Both the position numbers and the translations under genes were made by a program. Below, piece by piece: positions 40,841 through 51,137 of a stretch of 64,000 bases of DNA; position 1 is the first letter of the stretch, and each line of letters opens with the position of its first letter. A model generated the notes under the pieces. It searched no databases. It saw only the letters and a list, made by a program, of their open reading frames with translations, and had not been told where the DNA came from. The DNA comes from Nansenia antarctica. Taxonomy: Eukaryota > Chordata > Actinopteri > Argentiniformes > Microstomatidae. The DNA lies in assembly GCA_963989245.1 (NCBI GenBank), contig OZ022342.1, positions 47,532,410-47,596,409 on the forward strand, in the 5' to 3' direction.

Positions 40841-41032
40841 TGTGGAACAGCTAGATGTCATTGTTCAAGTCCAGACCCGTTGGATCCTCCTCGGACGGAG
40901 GTGGGGTCTGCTCATCGTTGCCCTCTGGTGGTGTTATAATGACCTGTGGCAGGGTGGACTGCTCGATGCCTCCCTCTGGTGGCAAGAACCGTGGAGTGAT
41001 CTTCAACAACCACTTATCCGGTGTGGTGAACA
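40841..41032 (-). pseudogene. short coding-like fragment fused to the zinc-finger 3' end
   Basis: On the minus strand the frame ending at 40851 reads VMFTTPDKWLLKITPRF then LPPEGGIEQSTLPQ and PSEEDPTGLDLNN. It looks protein-like and unlike the zinc fingers, and might be the tail of a retroelement polyprotein, since a possible LTR lies beyond the inserted LINE at 37580-38006. I do not recognise the family. Confidence 0.35.
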
Positions 41033-44000
41033 TCACACACTCCTGCAGATTCTTCCACTCTGATGCTTCTTCAGGCTTTTTGCATGACTGAAACTCTTCC
41101 CACACTCGGAGCACTGGTATGGTTTCTCTCCTGTGTGTATTCTCTGGTGTGCTTTAAGGCTTTTTGCATGACTGAAACTCTTGCCACACTGTGTGCACTG
41201 GTATGGTTTCTCTCCTGTGTGTATTCTCTGGTGTACTTTTAGGTCTCCTGCATAACTGAAACTCTTGCCACACTCAGAGCACTGGTATGGTTTCTCTCCT
41301 GTGTGTATTCTCTGGTGTGTTTTTAAGTCTCCTGCTTGATTGAAACTCTTGCCACACTGGGAGCACTGGTATGGTTTCTCTCCTGTGTGTATTCTCTGGT
41401 GTACAATTAGGGTTCCTGCATGACTGAAACTCTTGCCACACTGTGTGCACTGGTATGGTTTCTCTCCTGTGTGTATTCTCTGGTGTATCTTTAGGTCTCC
41501 TGCACGATTGAAACTCTTGCCACACTGGGAGCACTGGTATGGTTTCTCTCCAGTGTGTATTCTCTGGTGTATAGTTAGGTGTCCTGCTTGAGTAAAACAT
41601 TTCTCACACTGGGAGCACTGGTAAGGTTTCTCTCCAGTGTGTATTCTCTGATGCTGCTTCAGGTTTCCTGCATGCTTGAAACTCTTGCCACACTGGGAGC
41701 AGTGGTGTGTTTTCTCTCCTGAGTGTCTGTGTTGTTTATGGTTTCCTGATGTGGTGGAGCTGGGTTCGCTGTCTGAACCTGGGTTGGAGCTCTGCTCATC
41801 TGTAAGAATATGAACATATACAGGGTTACAAACACATTTTGTGCAAAACATTGAGCAAAGTTGTCAAAAAGAAGAATATTATTTTAAATAGATATATAAC
41901 TATAGTTTATACTGCAAAACATGATCTCTGGTTTCTCAAATATATTGTTAAAGAAAAGGTGTAATAAAATAAAATAATATAAACATGCCTGTCTGTCATA
42001 TACGTGTGAGTTTGTCCCAACATAATACAAGGGTCAAAAGGTCAAATTGTATGACCAAGTGGATTGGGGGAGTAACACAATGGTTAACCCATTTAAACCG
42101 GGGGCGCTGTTGCGTTGTTCTACCTTTCAAGCCGGGAAAGCAGATACGTCATTTTGTAGTGTGTATTTTTTCCACATTCTTCTGGTCTCTTGGCCAATGG
42201 AATGCATCAACATATACACGTGGGAGTATCTACACACGTGCAGATTATAACATTTTTTCACAATATCTTGGCAACAGCGGAGAAGTTTCTGAAGTTCTGA
42301 AGGGAGTGATATTGATGATGAGCTGCAACATTTGCAGGAAAAACACTATAAGAATAAAAGTTATAACTATTATTATTATGACAATGTTATAACTGATTCG
42401 GATGATTTAGAAGGCTTTGAAACGGAATGGAAGACGGACAACTAGCACCGTAATCCTAGGAGGCGTTTCATCACAGCTGGCTGAACTGCGCCCTTCAGTC
42501 GCCAGGGCAAGTACTACTAGACTGGTTTAGATCCTACCTACAGGACAGAAGCTATTATGTCTCCATTGGCAACTTTGTGTGCGACCAAATTAAAATGACA
42601 TGTGGGGTTCCCCAAGGGTCAATCCCCCCTCCTATTCAATCTCTACATGCTTCCATTGGGACACATCATAAAAAAGAACAAAATTGCCTACCACAAATAT
42701 GCAAATGACATACATAGCCCTCTCACCGAACGACTATAGCAGGGGTATTCAGCAAAAATTCAACAAGGTCCAGTTAGAGAAAATGTCCTCAAGCAAAGGT
42801 CGGGAACATTATAATGTCTAGATTGCGTTATGATTCAGTGCCATATATATAAACTCCTCAAAAAAAGTTTGGAAACGTTATTTCAGTCGATTCTTCCTCC
42901 CCTTTAATAATACCAATGGGTATTGTATTTTATATCATTGGAAAGCCTTATTAGTCACCTTTACAATGAGGTACAACTTGTAAGGATCATGCATTCGTGG
43001 AATGAGTAACACAGCTAAACGTGTGGGTAGCGGGCCAACATTTTTGGACAAAATCCCCTGCAATATTCTTCTGTTGGTATTCACTCTCGTTTTGAGCTTC
43101 AAGTGCTGGCAGGTGTATGTCAGTCACAGGTGTGTGACTGGCACCTGAATGGCACCTAATTGACAGTGGCGATCCCATATCTACAGATTCTGGGACCGAA
43201 CTCCATCCTCCAGGATGACAACGCTCGCCCCCACAGAGCCAGGATCATCACAGAGCACCTCCATAATTATTTGGGAGTGGAGAGGGTGAAATGGCCTGCC
43301 GTGAGTCCAGACCTCAACCCAATTGAACACTTGTGGGATCAGCTTGGGTGTGCTGTACGTGCCAGAGTGACCAACGCAACCATGTTGGCTGACTTGCGGC
43401 AAATCCTGGTTGAGGAATGGGATGCCGTCCCACAGCGTGTGACCAGGCTGGTGACCAGCATGAGGAGGAGGTGCCAAGCTGTTGTGACTGCGTATGGATC
43501 TTCCACACGCTACTGAGGTCCCTGAGAGTGTAAAATGAATAAAGTGTAAAAATGGCCAACATGTGTTGTTTTTTCCTTATTACTGTGGGAGAGTGCAATC
43601 ATCCAATCCACCAAGCAACTCAAAACGAGAGTGAATACCAACAGAAGAATATAGGGGATTTTGGTAAATATTTTTGGGCCGCTACCCACATGTTTAGCTG
43701 TGTTGTTCATTCCATGAATGCATGATCCCTACAAGTTGTACCTCGTTGTACAGGTGACTAATCAGGCTTTCCAACAATATAAAATACAATACCAATTGGT
43801 ATAATTAAAGGGGAGGATTAATCAACCAAAATTTCCGAACTTTTATATATGTTACGGTACATGTGGGAATACGGTACATGTGGGAAAACTAGGGTTAGGG
43901 TTGGGTGCTACGGTTAGGGTTAGGGCTAGGATTAGGGGTAGGGTTAGACATGCTAGCATGTACCAAGTCGACGTAGCACCTAACCCTAACCCTAGTTTTC

Positions 44001-47000
44001 CCACATGTACCGTAACATATATACATATAGTACATATAAGTACAATTCAATAATATTTCAACAATATTGTAGATTTTCACTTTGAAGTGGAGAGATTAAT
44101 AAGTACTAATAAATGTTCTTTTCTCATGTAAAATAAGGGCTGCATTTAAATGTAAAGATACATAACAGAGCTTTTGAAAAATGTGCATCTTAAAATAAAG
44201 TGCTTAATTATTTATTTTTAATTAAAAAACGAAATATAAAGTGTAGCTTGAGTTTCCCTCTCTCTTCTGTTTTGCTAGCATGTGCTGGGTTAATATTTCG
44301 GTTTCCCTTGTGGCTGATGATGCTGACGTAGGTATCTGTACACCTACATAGGTACATCGCTATCTGCGTGATCTTTTCACAAAACTCTTATTTTTGTTTC
44401 CCCTCAAGGAAGGTTTCAGCTACCACTCATGCACTCCTTGACCGTCAGTAAATGTGTTTTATGTTGACGCAAAACGCAAGCAACTTTAAGGGAACATTCA
44501 TTAGCACGTTGTTGGGCAGTGAATGAATGTGTTTGAATTCTGGTGGATCGATCATATTGGGCTCTGTATCGTGTATTTTCTCTGTCCTCGGTTCAGATTT
44601 GAGTGTGTATGTTTCTGCTCAAAAGATGGGTTTAGTCTCGTAACGCTTTACATTGCCGCTTTTAATAATCGCCATGGTCTCCAAACAAAACAGACATACA
44701 GGGTTTGAACTGAACTGCCCGTGGGAAGAATTAACATGTGAGAGTCTGTCCATTCTTTATTAAACAAGGACAAAAGAGAGATAATTGTATTCGGTAAAAC
44801 CTGACAAAAGATCGAAAGTCAGTGCAAAACATGATTCTCTCTCTAAACTAAAAAACAGGTCAGAAATCTTAGTGTAATTCTAGACTCTAAACTTCAACAG
44901 CCACATGAACTCGATAACTAAATCAGCCTACTATCACCTGAAAAACATAACAAGAATGAGAGGTTTCATGTCCAAATAAGACCTTGAAAAAAAACTCATC
45001 CATGCATTTGTTTCAAGTAGACTTGATTATTGTAATGGTCTACTAACAGGCCTATCTAAAGGGGCTGTTCGTAAGCTGCAGCTCATCCAAAACGCAACTG
45101 CTAGGGTCCTAACAAAAATGAATACGTTTGAACACATTACACAAATCCTGAGATCCCTACACTGGCTACCAGTCTCTCACAGAAAATGGTCTTGGACCAA
45201 AATACATATCAGATCTCCTCCCACCCTATATTCCCGCAAGGCCCCTAAGGTCAGCTGAGACTAATCAGCTAATAATTCGAAGAGTAAAAACAAAACACGG
45301 TGCAGCAGCTTTCAGTCACGCTGCTGCATGCTCCTGGAACAAACTCCCTGAAGAAATCAACAGGCGCAAACCCTAAACATATTTAAATCTAAGCTGAAAA
45401 CCTTCATGTTTTGCAGCAGTTATGATTAAACACTTCTATCAATGTCTTTTATCCATGAACTATTGTCTTATTAAATGTTTTATCTATTTACCTCTTATAT
45501 TTGCTTTTATTCAGTCGTTTTTATTTTCTTGCTATGCTCCTCTTGCTGTATTTTTAAATAATGCATGTAAAGCACTTTAAATTGCCCCTGTTGTATGAAA
45601 TATGCCATACAAATAAACTTGCCTTGATTTTCCAGCAGTGCAATGACCCTCACCACTATACAACAAAGACTTACCATCCGTGTCTTCAATCTCCACTTCT
45701 ACTTCGACCTCTTGTTTCACCATCACTCCCTCCTCCCTCATTTCTTCTCCTCTGTCCTCTTCTTTCACCATCACACCCTTCTGCATTACAGCTGCACCTC
45801 CATCTTCTTCTTTCACCATCACTCTCTTCTCCTCCACCTCTTCTTTCACCATCACACCATTCTCCTCTACATCTTCGTCCTTCAGCTTCACTGCCACCAT
45901 CTCTGGACCCCACCATGTGATTTTCAGGGCTGGAAAACCACAGTCACATCCGGGGGACTCTGTGGACTCTGGTTCATACATGGTTACATGAGCTGAAGAG
46001 GACCTGCAGCTAGAAACAATGGAGGCACAAACAGTGCAGAGTCAATTATAAATGACAGCCAACCAGTTCACTGAAAGCCCATCTAGACTGACAGGACATG
46101 TCCTGCAAATGCAATAATCTATGGATTACTGATTGCATTTCTTTGTAATTAAAGGGTCTGGAAAGTAGACATTAAACGGTTCCAATTGTATTTTGTGTCC
46201 AAGAAAAAATGACAATAATCTTCTAGTTAGGCTCAACGTCCTGGTCAGACAGAGGGCTGTATGGGCGTGGACTTTGCATGCTTGACTGGCAGCTCCCTTT
46301 CAAGCGAGCTTGCTGCGTTATCATACATGACATCTATTAGATGTGCTTATAGTTCTGCCCTTTAATTACCAACTGTTTAGCTGCTGCTGAAATGTACTGA
46401 GCTAATACAATGACTTGGCTAAGATTATAGTTATGCACCTGGCAGTATAATTCATCATATCAATTCAATGACCACCATTAGCATAATGTAAACCTGGCAC
46501 CCTATGGTGAATTATTGAACCAGGGTTCGACAGTAACGCTTGCCAGCTTGCCTGGAGCAAGTAAAAAATTCACTGGATTTGTTTGCGCGAGCCCGACAAC
46601 GCTGCTGGATCCTGGATATTTTTACCTGTGTGCAGGAAGAACAACAGACGGCGCAGGCGCCAGACCAGACTAGATGATCGTGGAGTGAAGATATTATTAT
46701 TATGCCGTCTGTTGTTCTTCCTGCACACAGTTAAAAATATCCAGGATCCAGCAGCGTCATCGGGCTCGCGCAAACAAACCCGGCGAATGTTTTACTTGCT
46801 CCGGACAAGCGTTACTGTCGAACCCTGTGAACACAATAGGCTACTTGTGGACAGGATTCACAGCATGTGTATGACTTACTGATCAGTTGTACCACAATGG
46901 TGTTGTCCTCCTTTTCTAATTCGCTGCCGTATTTTCACAATATCCACCATGTTTAGTTTCTTCCCACACTGGACGTAGCACTGGCGCATGTCGTCATGAC

Positions 47001-47025
47001 CAGAACAAGCAGAAGCATCCATCAT
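41033..47025 (-). CDS. C2H2 zinc-finger protein, fish-specific type, 3 exons
   Basis: Likely a nuclear DNA-binding regulator. Exon C (41799-41033) encodes eight C2H2 fingers joined by HTGEKPYQC linkers. Fingers 1-7 keep both Cys and both His. Finger 8 loses its last His and ends KKHQSGRICRSV, where foreign sequence begins. Exon B (46003-45675) encodes MYEPESTESPG and repeated MVKEE acidic units with VAVKL, the N-terminal pattern of a large fish zinc-finger family. Its donor ATG/GTAAGT and the acceptor TTACAG/ATGAGC agree in phase 1. Exon A (47025-46880, MMDASACSGHDDM...) joins exon B in phase 2 and keeps the frame open, but its coding status is less sure. The 3.9-kb intron between B and C is filled with L2, Tc1 and other repeats. 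Confidence 0.78.
41852..42083. other. intron sequence, nothing recognised
   Basis: AT-rich start of the large zinc-finger intron. No feature beyond short open frames. Confidence 0.4.
42084..42445 (+). mobile_element. piggyBac-like 5' remnant
   Basis: A TTAA (42084-42087) is followed by CCCATTTAAACCGG and GGGCGCTGTTG, resembling the start of fish piggyBac-type elements. An acidic coding trace (DSDDLEGFETEW, about 42395-42430) looks like the N-terminus of such a transposase. The rest is missing. Weak evidence. Confidence 0.35.
42470..42740 (+). pseudogene. L2 LINE reverse transcriptase fragment, upstream part
   Basis: Coding trace WFRSYLQDRSYYVSIGNF, then KMTCGVPQGS, LLFNLYMLPLG and a degenerate YANDI box, typical of L2-clade reverse transcriptase. 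It breaks off near 42737, and the downstream part of the same kind of protein resumes at about 44710, so one L2 copy seems to have been split by later insertions. Confidence 0.7.
42841..43850 (+). mobile_element. Tc1-like transposon with long inverted repeats
   Basis: The outer roughly 250 bases at each end are inverted copies, for example CTTCTGTTGGTATTCACTCTC at about 43069 and GAGAGTGAATACCAACAGAAG at about 43627. This long-TIR form is known in fish Tc1 elements. The centre has a shortened transposase. Exact ends are uncertain because of a TATATA context. Confidence 0.78.
43160..43516 (+). pseudogene. Tc1 transposase C-terminal fragment
   Basis: About 115 residues with the second catalytic Asp in ILQDDNARPHRARI and the Glu in SPDLNPIEHLWDQLG, and the usual C-terminus. 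The whole N-terminal DNA-binding half and the first Asp are missing, so it is inactive. Confidence 0.82.
43871..44013. repeat. inverted repeat with telomere-like repeats
   Basis: Arms of 42 bases (43871-43912 and 43972-44013) match in reverse complement with one difference. Each arm contains AGGGTTAGGGTT or its complement, and the loop adds more GGTTAGGG units. A second partial copy of the motif ACGGTACATGTGGGAA lies just outside, at 43855-43870. Confidence 0.85.
44024..44700. other. intron sequence, nothing recognised
   Basis: AT-rich sequence between the inverted repeat and the L2 fragment. No protein or repeat family recognised. Confidence 0.4.
44710..45630 (+). pseudogene. L2 LINE, downstream ORF2 part and 3' tail
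   Basis: Coding trace with LNKDKREIIVFG, NLSVILDSKL, FVSSRLDYCNGLLTGL, LQLIQNATARVL and ACSWNKLPEEI, typical of the end of L2-clade ORF2. Several stops and shifts are present. The 3' end TAAAGCACTTTAAATTGCCC and CAAATAAACTTGCC is the same tail that sits inside the piggyBac gene at 8028-8153. Confidence 0.78.
46028..46520. other. intron between zinc-finger exons A and B
   Basis: No feature recognised in this part of the intron. The palindromic MITE follows at 46521. Confidence 0.4.
46521..46827. mobile_element. fold-back MITE, about 307 bp
   Basis: Starts CAGGGTTCGACAGTAACGCT and ends AGCGTTACTGTCGAACCCTG. The arms of about 130 bases each are near-exact inverted copies with only about 50 bases between. 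The flanks (TATTGAAC, TGAACACA) do not give a clean 8-bp duplication. hAT-like by its ends. Confidence 0.8.
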
Positions 47026-47160
47026 TGCCCAGATGGAGAGTTCACAGTGCAGGGAATCCTACGAATAAAGATGATCAAAATATTAAAACAAGAGTGAAGA
47101 AATTTAATCAAAACATATTTTATGTAATTTTTTTACCAGAAGTGGAAAACAGTAGCCAAG

Positions 47161-48756
47161 CAGTGGTGGGCCGTCAGGGCCAGCAAGGCCTTCTCTGCTG
47201 GCCTAAACATCATCAGAATATAAATTTAATTTTGATATATTTTTTCCACAAATATGTATTCAATTATTCCCTAGTCTATTCTCTTAATTTCATAGCTTTC
47301 CTCGTGGTTGCGCTGCTTCCAGCCATTTGGAGGGCTGTTAGAGCTTTTATCCAATCATAGAATTTCATTTTCAGCCATAATGTGTTGCCAGGGTACCAAG
47401 AAATCTGCCCGCCTGCAGATTCAACAGTGGCACGAGTACAGATTGTAATTTAAAGTGAGCGAGAAAAGAGCTGTGGCGTACCGTGGTCAGATCTCGAGTT
47501 CCAAGCAAATCCGACGACAGCGCCTGCTGGATGGCGGAGCACCTGATCAGCACCTGCACGTCTTTTGATTGGATACGAACTATTGAGAGGCAGAGCTAGC
47601 AGACTGAACTTGATCTCGCTAATTTGTGTAGATGTAAACTGTTGTTCTACAAGCAGCCACAATGGCTGAAGGAGGAGAAGAGGTAGATGTGGTGGCAGAT
47701 ATTATAACAACAAAGAAGAACCTTCTAAGAAAAGCTAGACATAAATCAGAAGAGAACGGCCAACCGCGACGTTAGCGACGCTATCCATGTAGAAAAAGAC
47801 TTATTGGTGGAACTGATAAACTGTACAACAGAGACATTGAAGTCTTCTTGAGGAAAGAAAGGAGGATGGATTTTGTGTTCAAATAATCAGTTGTTTTGGT
47901 GAGTACAAAGCATTTATTTTTTTCTGCGAGAGATGTAGATATACGGAGCGACCCTGGGGTTCGTAGATATGTGTGTGGTGTGGTGCGGTGCACTGGCTCA
48001 GCTGTGTGAGTAAGTGGGGCTTCAATGCGATCTTTTAATCCCTTCCCGGGGTGCTATATATTGTAATATTGTATATATTGTAATATTGTTGAAAGGGATG
48101 ACACTTGTGTGGTAGTAAAACAAACTTGTGATCTCTTTATTCCGTTCTACTCTCCGTGCTTCGATATGCTACCTAACTTCCGTGCGCTCTTAAAGGGGTA
48201 TACCCCTATATCAGATATGAACATCACAGCAATGCCCGGTTATACTGCGTTTCTGTCTAAATGTATAGTTTCTAGTAGGGCTGGGTATCGCCACTGATTT
48301 CCCAAAACGATTCGATTCCGATTCACAGCTCGATTCACAGCCCGATTCGATTCGATTCACGATTCGATTCGATTCGATTCCGATTCGATCTAGTTACAAT
48401 ATACATTTTTTGCTTGAATATGAAAGAGATTCTCTGAACTAATGCTATAAATGGTTCAAGGAACCCTATAACATGTAGCATTGTTAAACATATCAATGAA
48501 TTGACTCCAAAGCAGTTACATGAATGTACTTTTTATTTACATATGACTTTGCTTTTGTCCAGCTCATCTCTATCGTCACATTTTTAAAATCCAAAATGCA
48601 CCCAGACATCTGACTTTAAGCCTGGTGGTGACTTGAGTGTCCCTGCCATCGCCATGTTTTTAGATTTTAGTGTTGAGACCTCACGTTGCGTGAGATATGA
48701 TAAATTATTGTAGCGCGAGATCTGGCCACGAGATCTCGTTGCGGGTTGAAGCTGCA

Positions 48757-48792
<36 letters not shown>

Positions 48793-48981
48793 GATCTCGG
48801 GATTTATGAATCGATAATCGCTCATTTTAATGAAGATCGATTCAGAATCGGGAAATCGATTTTTTGAACCCAGCCCTAGTTTCTAGAGCCATGGCGTGTC
48901 ATAATGATGGTATTGAGAGGTGGAATAATTCAGGTAGGACATCACTGAAGGCCTAGGTGTGAAATGCACCGCCCGCCACTG
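47161..48981. mobile_element. hAT element with another MITE inside
   Basis: Starts CAGTGGTGGGCCGTC and ends GCACCGCCCGCCACTG. The perfect 8-bp duplication TAGCCAAG lies at 47153-47160 and 48982-48989. An ATG frame at 47662 (MAEGGEEVDVVADII) could be the start of a lost transposase but is soon stopped. A second element is inserted at 48276-48878. Confidence 0.9.
48276..48878. mobile_element. hAT MITE of 603 bp, nested
   Basis: Starts TAGGGCTGGGTATCG and ends TTGAACCCAGCCCTA. The perfect 8-bp duplication GTTTCTAG lies at 48268-48275 and 48879-48886. Subterminal ATTCGATTC repeats and an A run (48761-48790) are visible. Non-coding. Confidence 0.9.
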
Positions 48982-48989
48982 TAGCCAAG

Positions 48990-49412
48990 CTATATGTAGG
49001 TCCATTTTGGACACTGACAGAATTGTTGTTATTTTAGCTGTTTACCTTTTCCTTTTATGTATATTTCTATTTATTTTCGATAGCTTCTCATTAAATAAAT
49101 ATCCCTGACTACCGTCAAAGGACCAAAAGCCACATGTCTGTTTTCAAGTGTGTTAGGAGAAGCTACAGTCCAGTATTTGGTGCCACTGTTAGTCCTCTTT
49201 GTTCCCTGTGTTGCTTTATCAATAAATATTCATTTATTGCATATTTGGTTTCCTGGCTTTTGTGTGACTGGTGAACCCCGTCACCAGAGGGCGCTAACAT
49301 CCACATGAAAATACATTTGGTTGATTCCAATTGGTTGATTGATTCAGGTGACATTCCAAACGTGTGTTGGAACATTTTCCAAAAAGATGGTTTTCAAGTC
49401 TCCATAGACAGC
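48990..49412. other. spacer, nothing recognised
   Basis: No clear gene or repeat. It includes an AATAAA-rich stretch at about 49090-49110. Confidence 0.35.
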
Positions 49413-49451
49413 TCATTCAAAAACCTGGAATTCTAGTAGTAAAGTACTAAC

Positions 49452-49670
49452 CTCCTCCCTCATTTCTCCTCCTCTGTCCTCTTCTTTCACCATCACACCC
49501 TTCTGCATTACATCTTCTCCTCCATCCTCTTCTTTCACCATCACAACATTCATCTCTACATCTTCTTCCTCCAGCTTCACTGCCACCATCTCTGGACCCC
49601 ACTGTGAGCTTTTCAGGGCTGGAGAACCACAGCCAGATCCGGGGGACTCTGTGGACTCTGGTTCATACAT
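49452..49670 (-). pseudogene. paralogous first exon of a zinc-finger gene
   Basis: 73 residues almost matching the exon at 45981-45675: MYEPESTESPG, then SGCGSPALKSSQWGPEMVAV, EDVMQKGVMVKEEDRG and EMREE. The acceptor region (TAGCTGCAG/GTCCTC) is also conserved. Its donor GAG/GTTAGT lies earlier and ends in phase 0, while the only finger exon in view (41799) needs phase 1. The leader before the ATG is 21 rather than 22 bases. Either its own finger exon lies outside the window or has been lost, or this is a duplicated exon that cannot join the finger exon in frame. Confidence 0.7.
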
Positions 49671-49689
49671 GGTTGCTGCTCTGAGGAGG

Positions 49690-50282
49690 ACCTGCAGCTA
49701 GAAACAAAAGCACAAACAAGGTAAAACTATAAATTACAGCCAAACATCTGATGGGACAAGTTCTGCAAAGGGGCAATAACCCAGTATCAGAATGATAGTT
49801 GGGACTCAATTTCCCAATTAAGAAACCACATTAGCAGATAATCTTAAAGATGTAGGCTATGCCGTGGCCTAAGCATGACACAATTAATATCCAAGTCCAC
49901 ACGCCATAATTTGAAAAACCTTGGGAAATCTACCCTGGTCGGTATTTTATTGACTAACAGACCCTCAAATAATATATGCAGCAGTGTTTTAGCAAATGAC
50001 ACAGGCCCTTGAGGGTCAGCGATTCTTACCTGCCAGAAGTCTAATCACTGTATCATTTCAAATACAAACTTTAAGCATTTTGATGCACAGGTTTTTCTAC
50101 ATGAACTGTATTGTAAGGAAATGTGGTTGTGTATCTGCAGGCATTAGGAAGAAAGTAAGTAAGAAATGGGTCTGCTAGTCAGTCACATGAGAACTCTCTG
50201 CTACCGGCTGACTGACAAAGCCATGGCCAACGACTTGGCTGACGACTTCATGGCTTGGCTATTGATATGCAGGACCGGTGTG
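49690..50282. other. spacer, nothing recognised
   Basis: Short meaningless frames only. It leads into the 19-bp minisatellite. Confidence 0.4.
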
Positions 50283-50995
50283 TTGCCTGGCTGTTGTTAG
50301 GCTACCTGGCTGTTGATATGCTACCTGACTGTTGATAGGCTACCTGACTGTTGTTAGGCTACCTGACTGTTGATAGGCTACCTGGCTGTTGATATGCTAC
50401 GTGACTGTTGATAGGCTACCTGACTGTTGATAGGCTACCTGGCTGTTGATAGGCTACCTGACTGTTGTTAGGCTACCTGACTGTTGATAGGCTACCTGGC
50501 TGTTGATATGCTACCTGACTGTTGATAGGCTACCTGGCTGTAGATATGCTACCTGACTGTTGTTAGGCTACCTGGCTGTTGATATGCTACCTGACTGTTG
50601 TTAGGCTACCTGACTGTTGTTAGGCTACCTGACTGTTGTTAGGCTACCTGGCTGTTGATAGGCTACCTGACTGTTGATAGGCTACCTGACTGTTGATATG
50701 CTACCTGACTGTTGATATGCTACCTGACTGTTGATAGGCTACCTGACTGTTGATATGCTACCTGACTGTTGATAGGCTACCTGACTGTTGATAGGCTACC
50801 TGACTGTTGTTAGGCTACCTGACTGTTGTTAGGCTACCTGACTGTTGATAGGCTACCTGACTGTTGATATGCTACCTGACTGTTGATAGGCTACCTGACT
50901 GTTGATAGGCTACCTGACTGTTGATAGGCTACCTGGCTGTTGATATGCTACCTGACTGTTGTTAGGCTACCTGGCTGTTGATAGGCTACCTGGGG
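50283..50995. repeat. 19-bp minisatellite, about 37 copies
   Basis: Unit GGCTACCTGACTGTTGATA with a few fixed variants: GACTG or GGCTG, GATA or GTTA, and AGGCT or ATGCT. Higher-order alternation of the variants is visible. It stops at the MITE that begins at about 50996. Confidence 0.95.
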
Positions 50996-51137
50996 CCTGT
51001 TCCACTAAGCGAGATTATCTTCTAAGCCTCGATAAAGTTCTAATCGGCGATAATGTTAGCTTGCGTTCGGTGCCATCAATGTGGCTCAAATAATTCGCTG
51101 TTTGGTTGCTATGCAACATATCCTTCTGAGTCAGATA

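Noticed and set aside
45680..45996. Plus-strand frames rich in Ser, His and Thr
   Set aside because: Shadows of the acidic repeat exon of the zinc-finger gene on the other strand.
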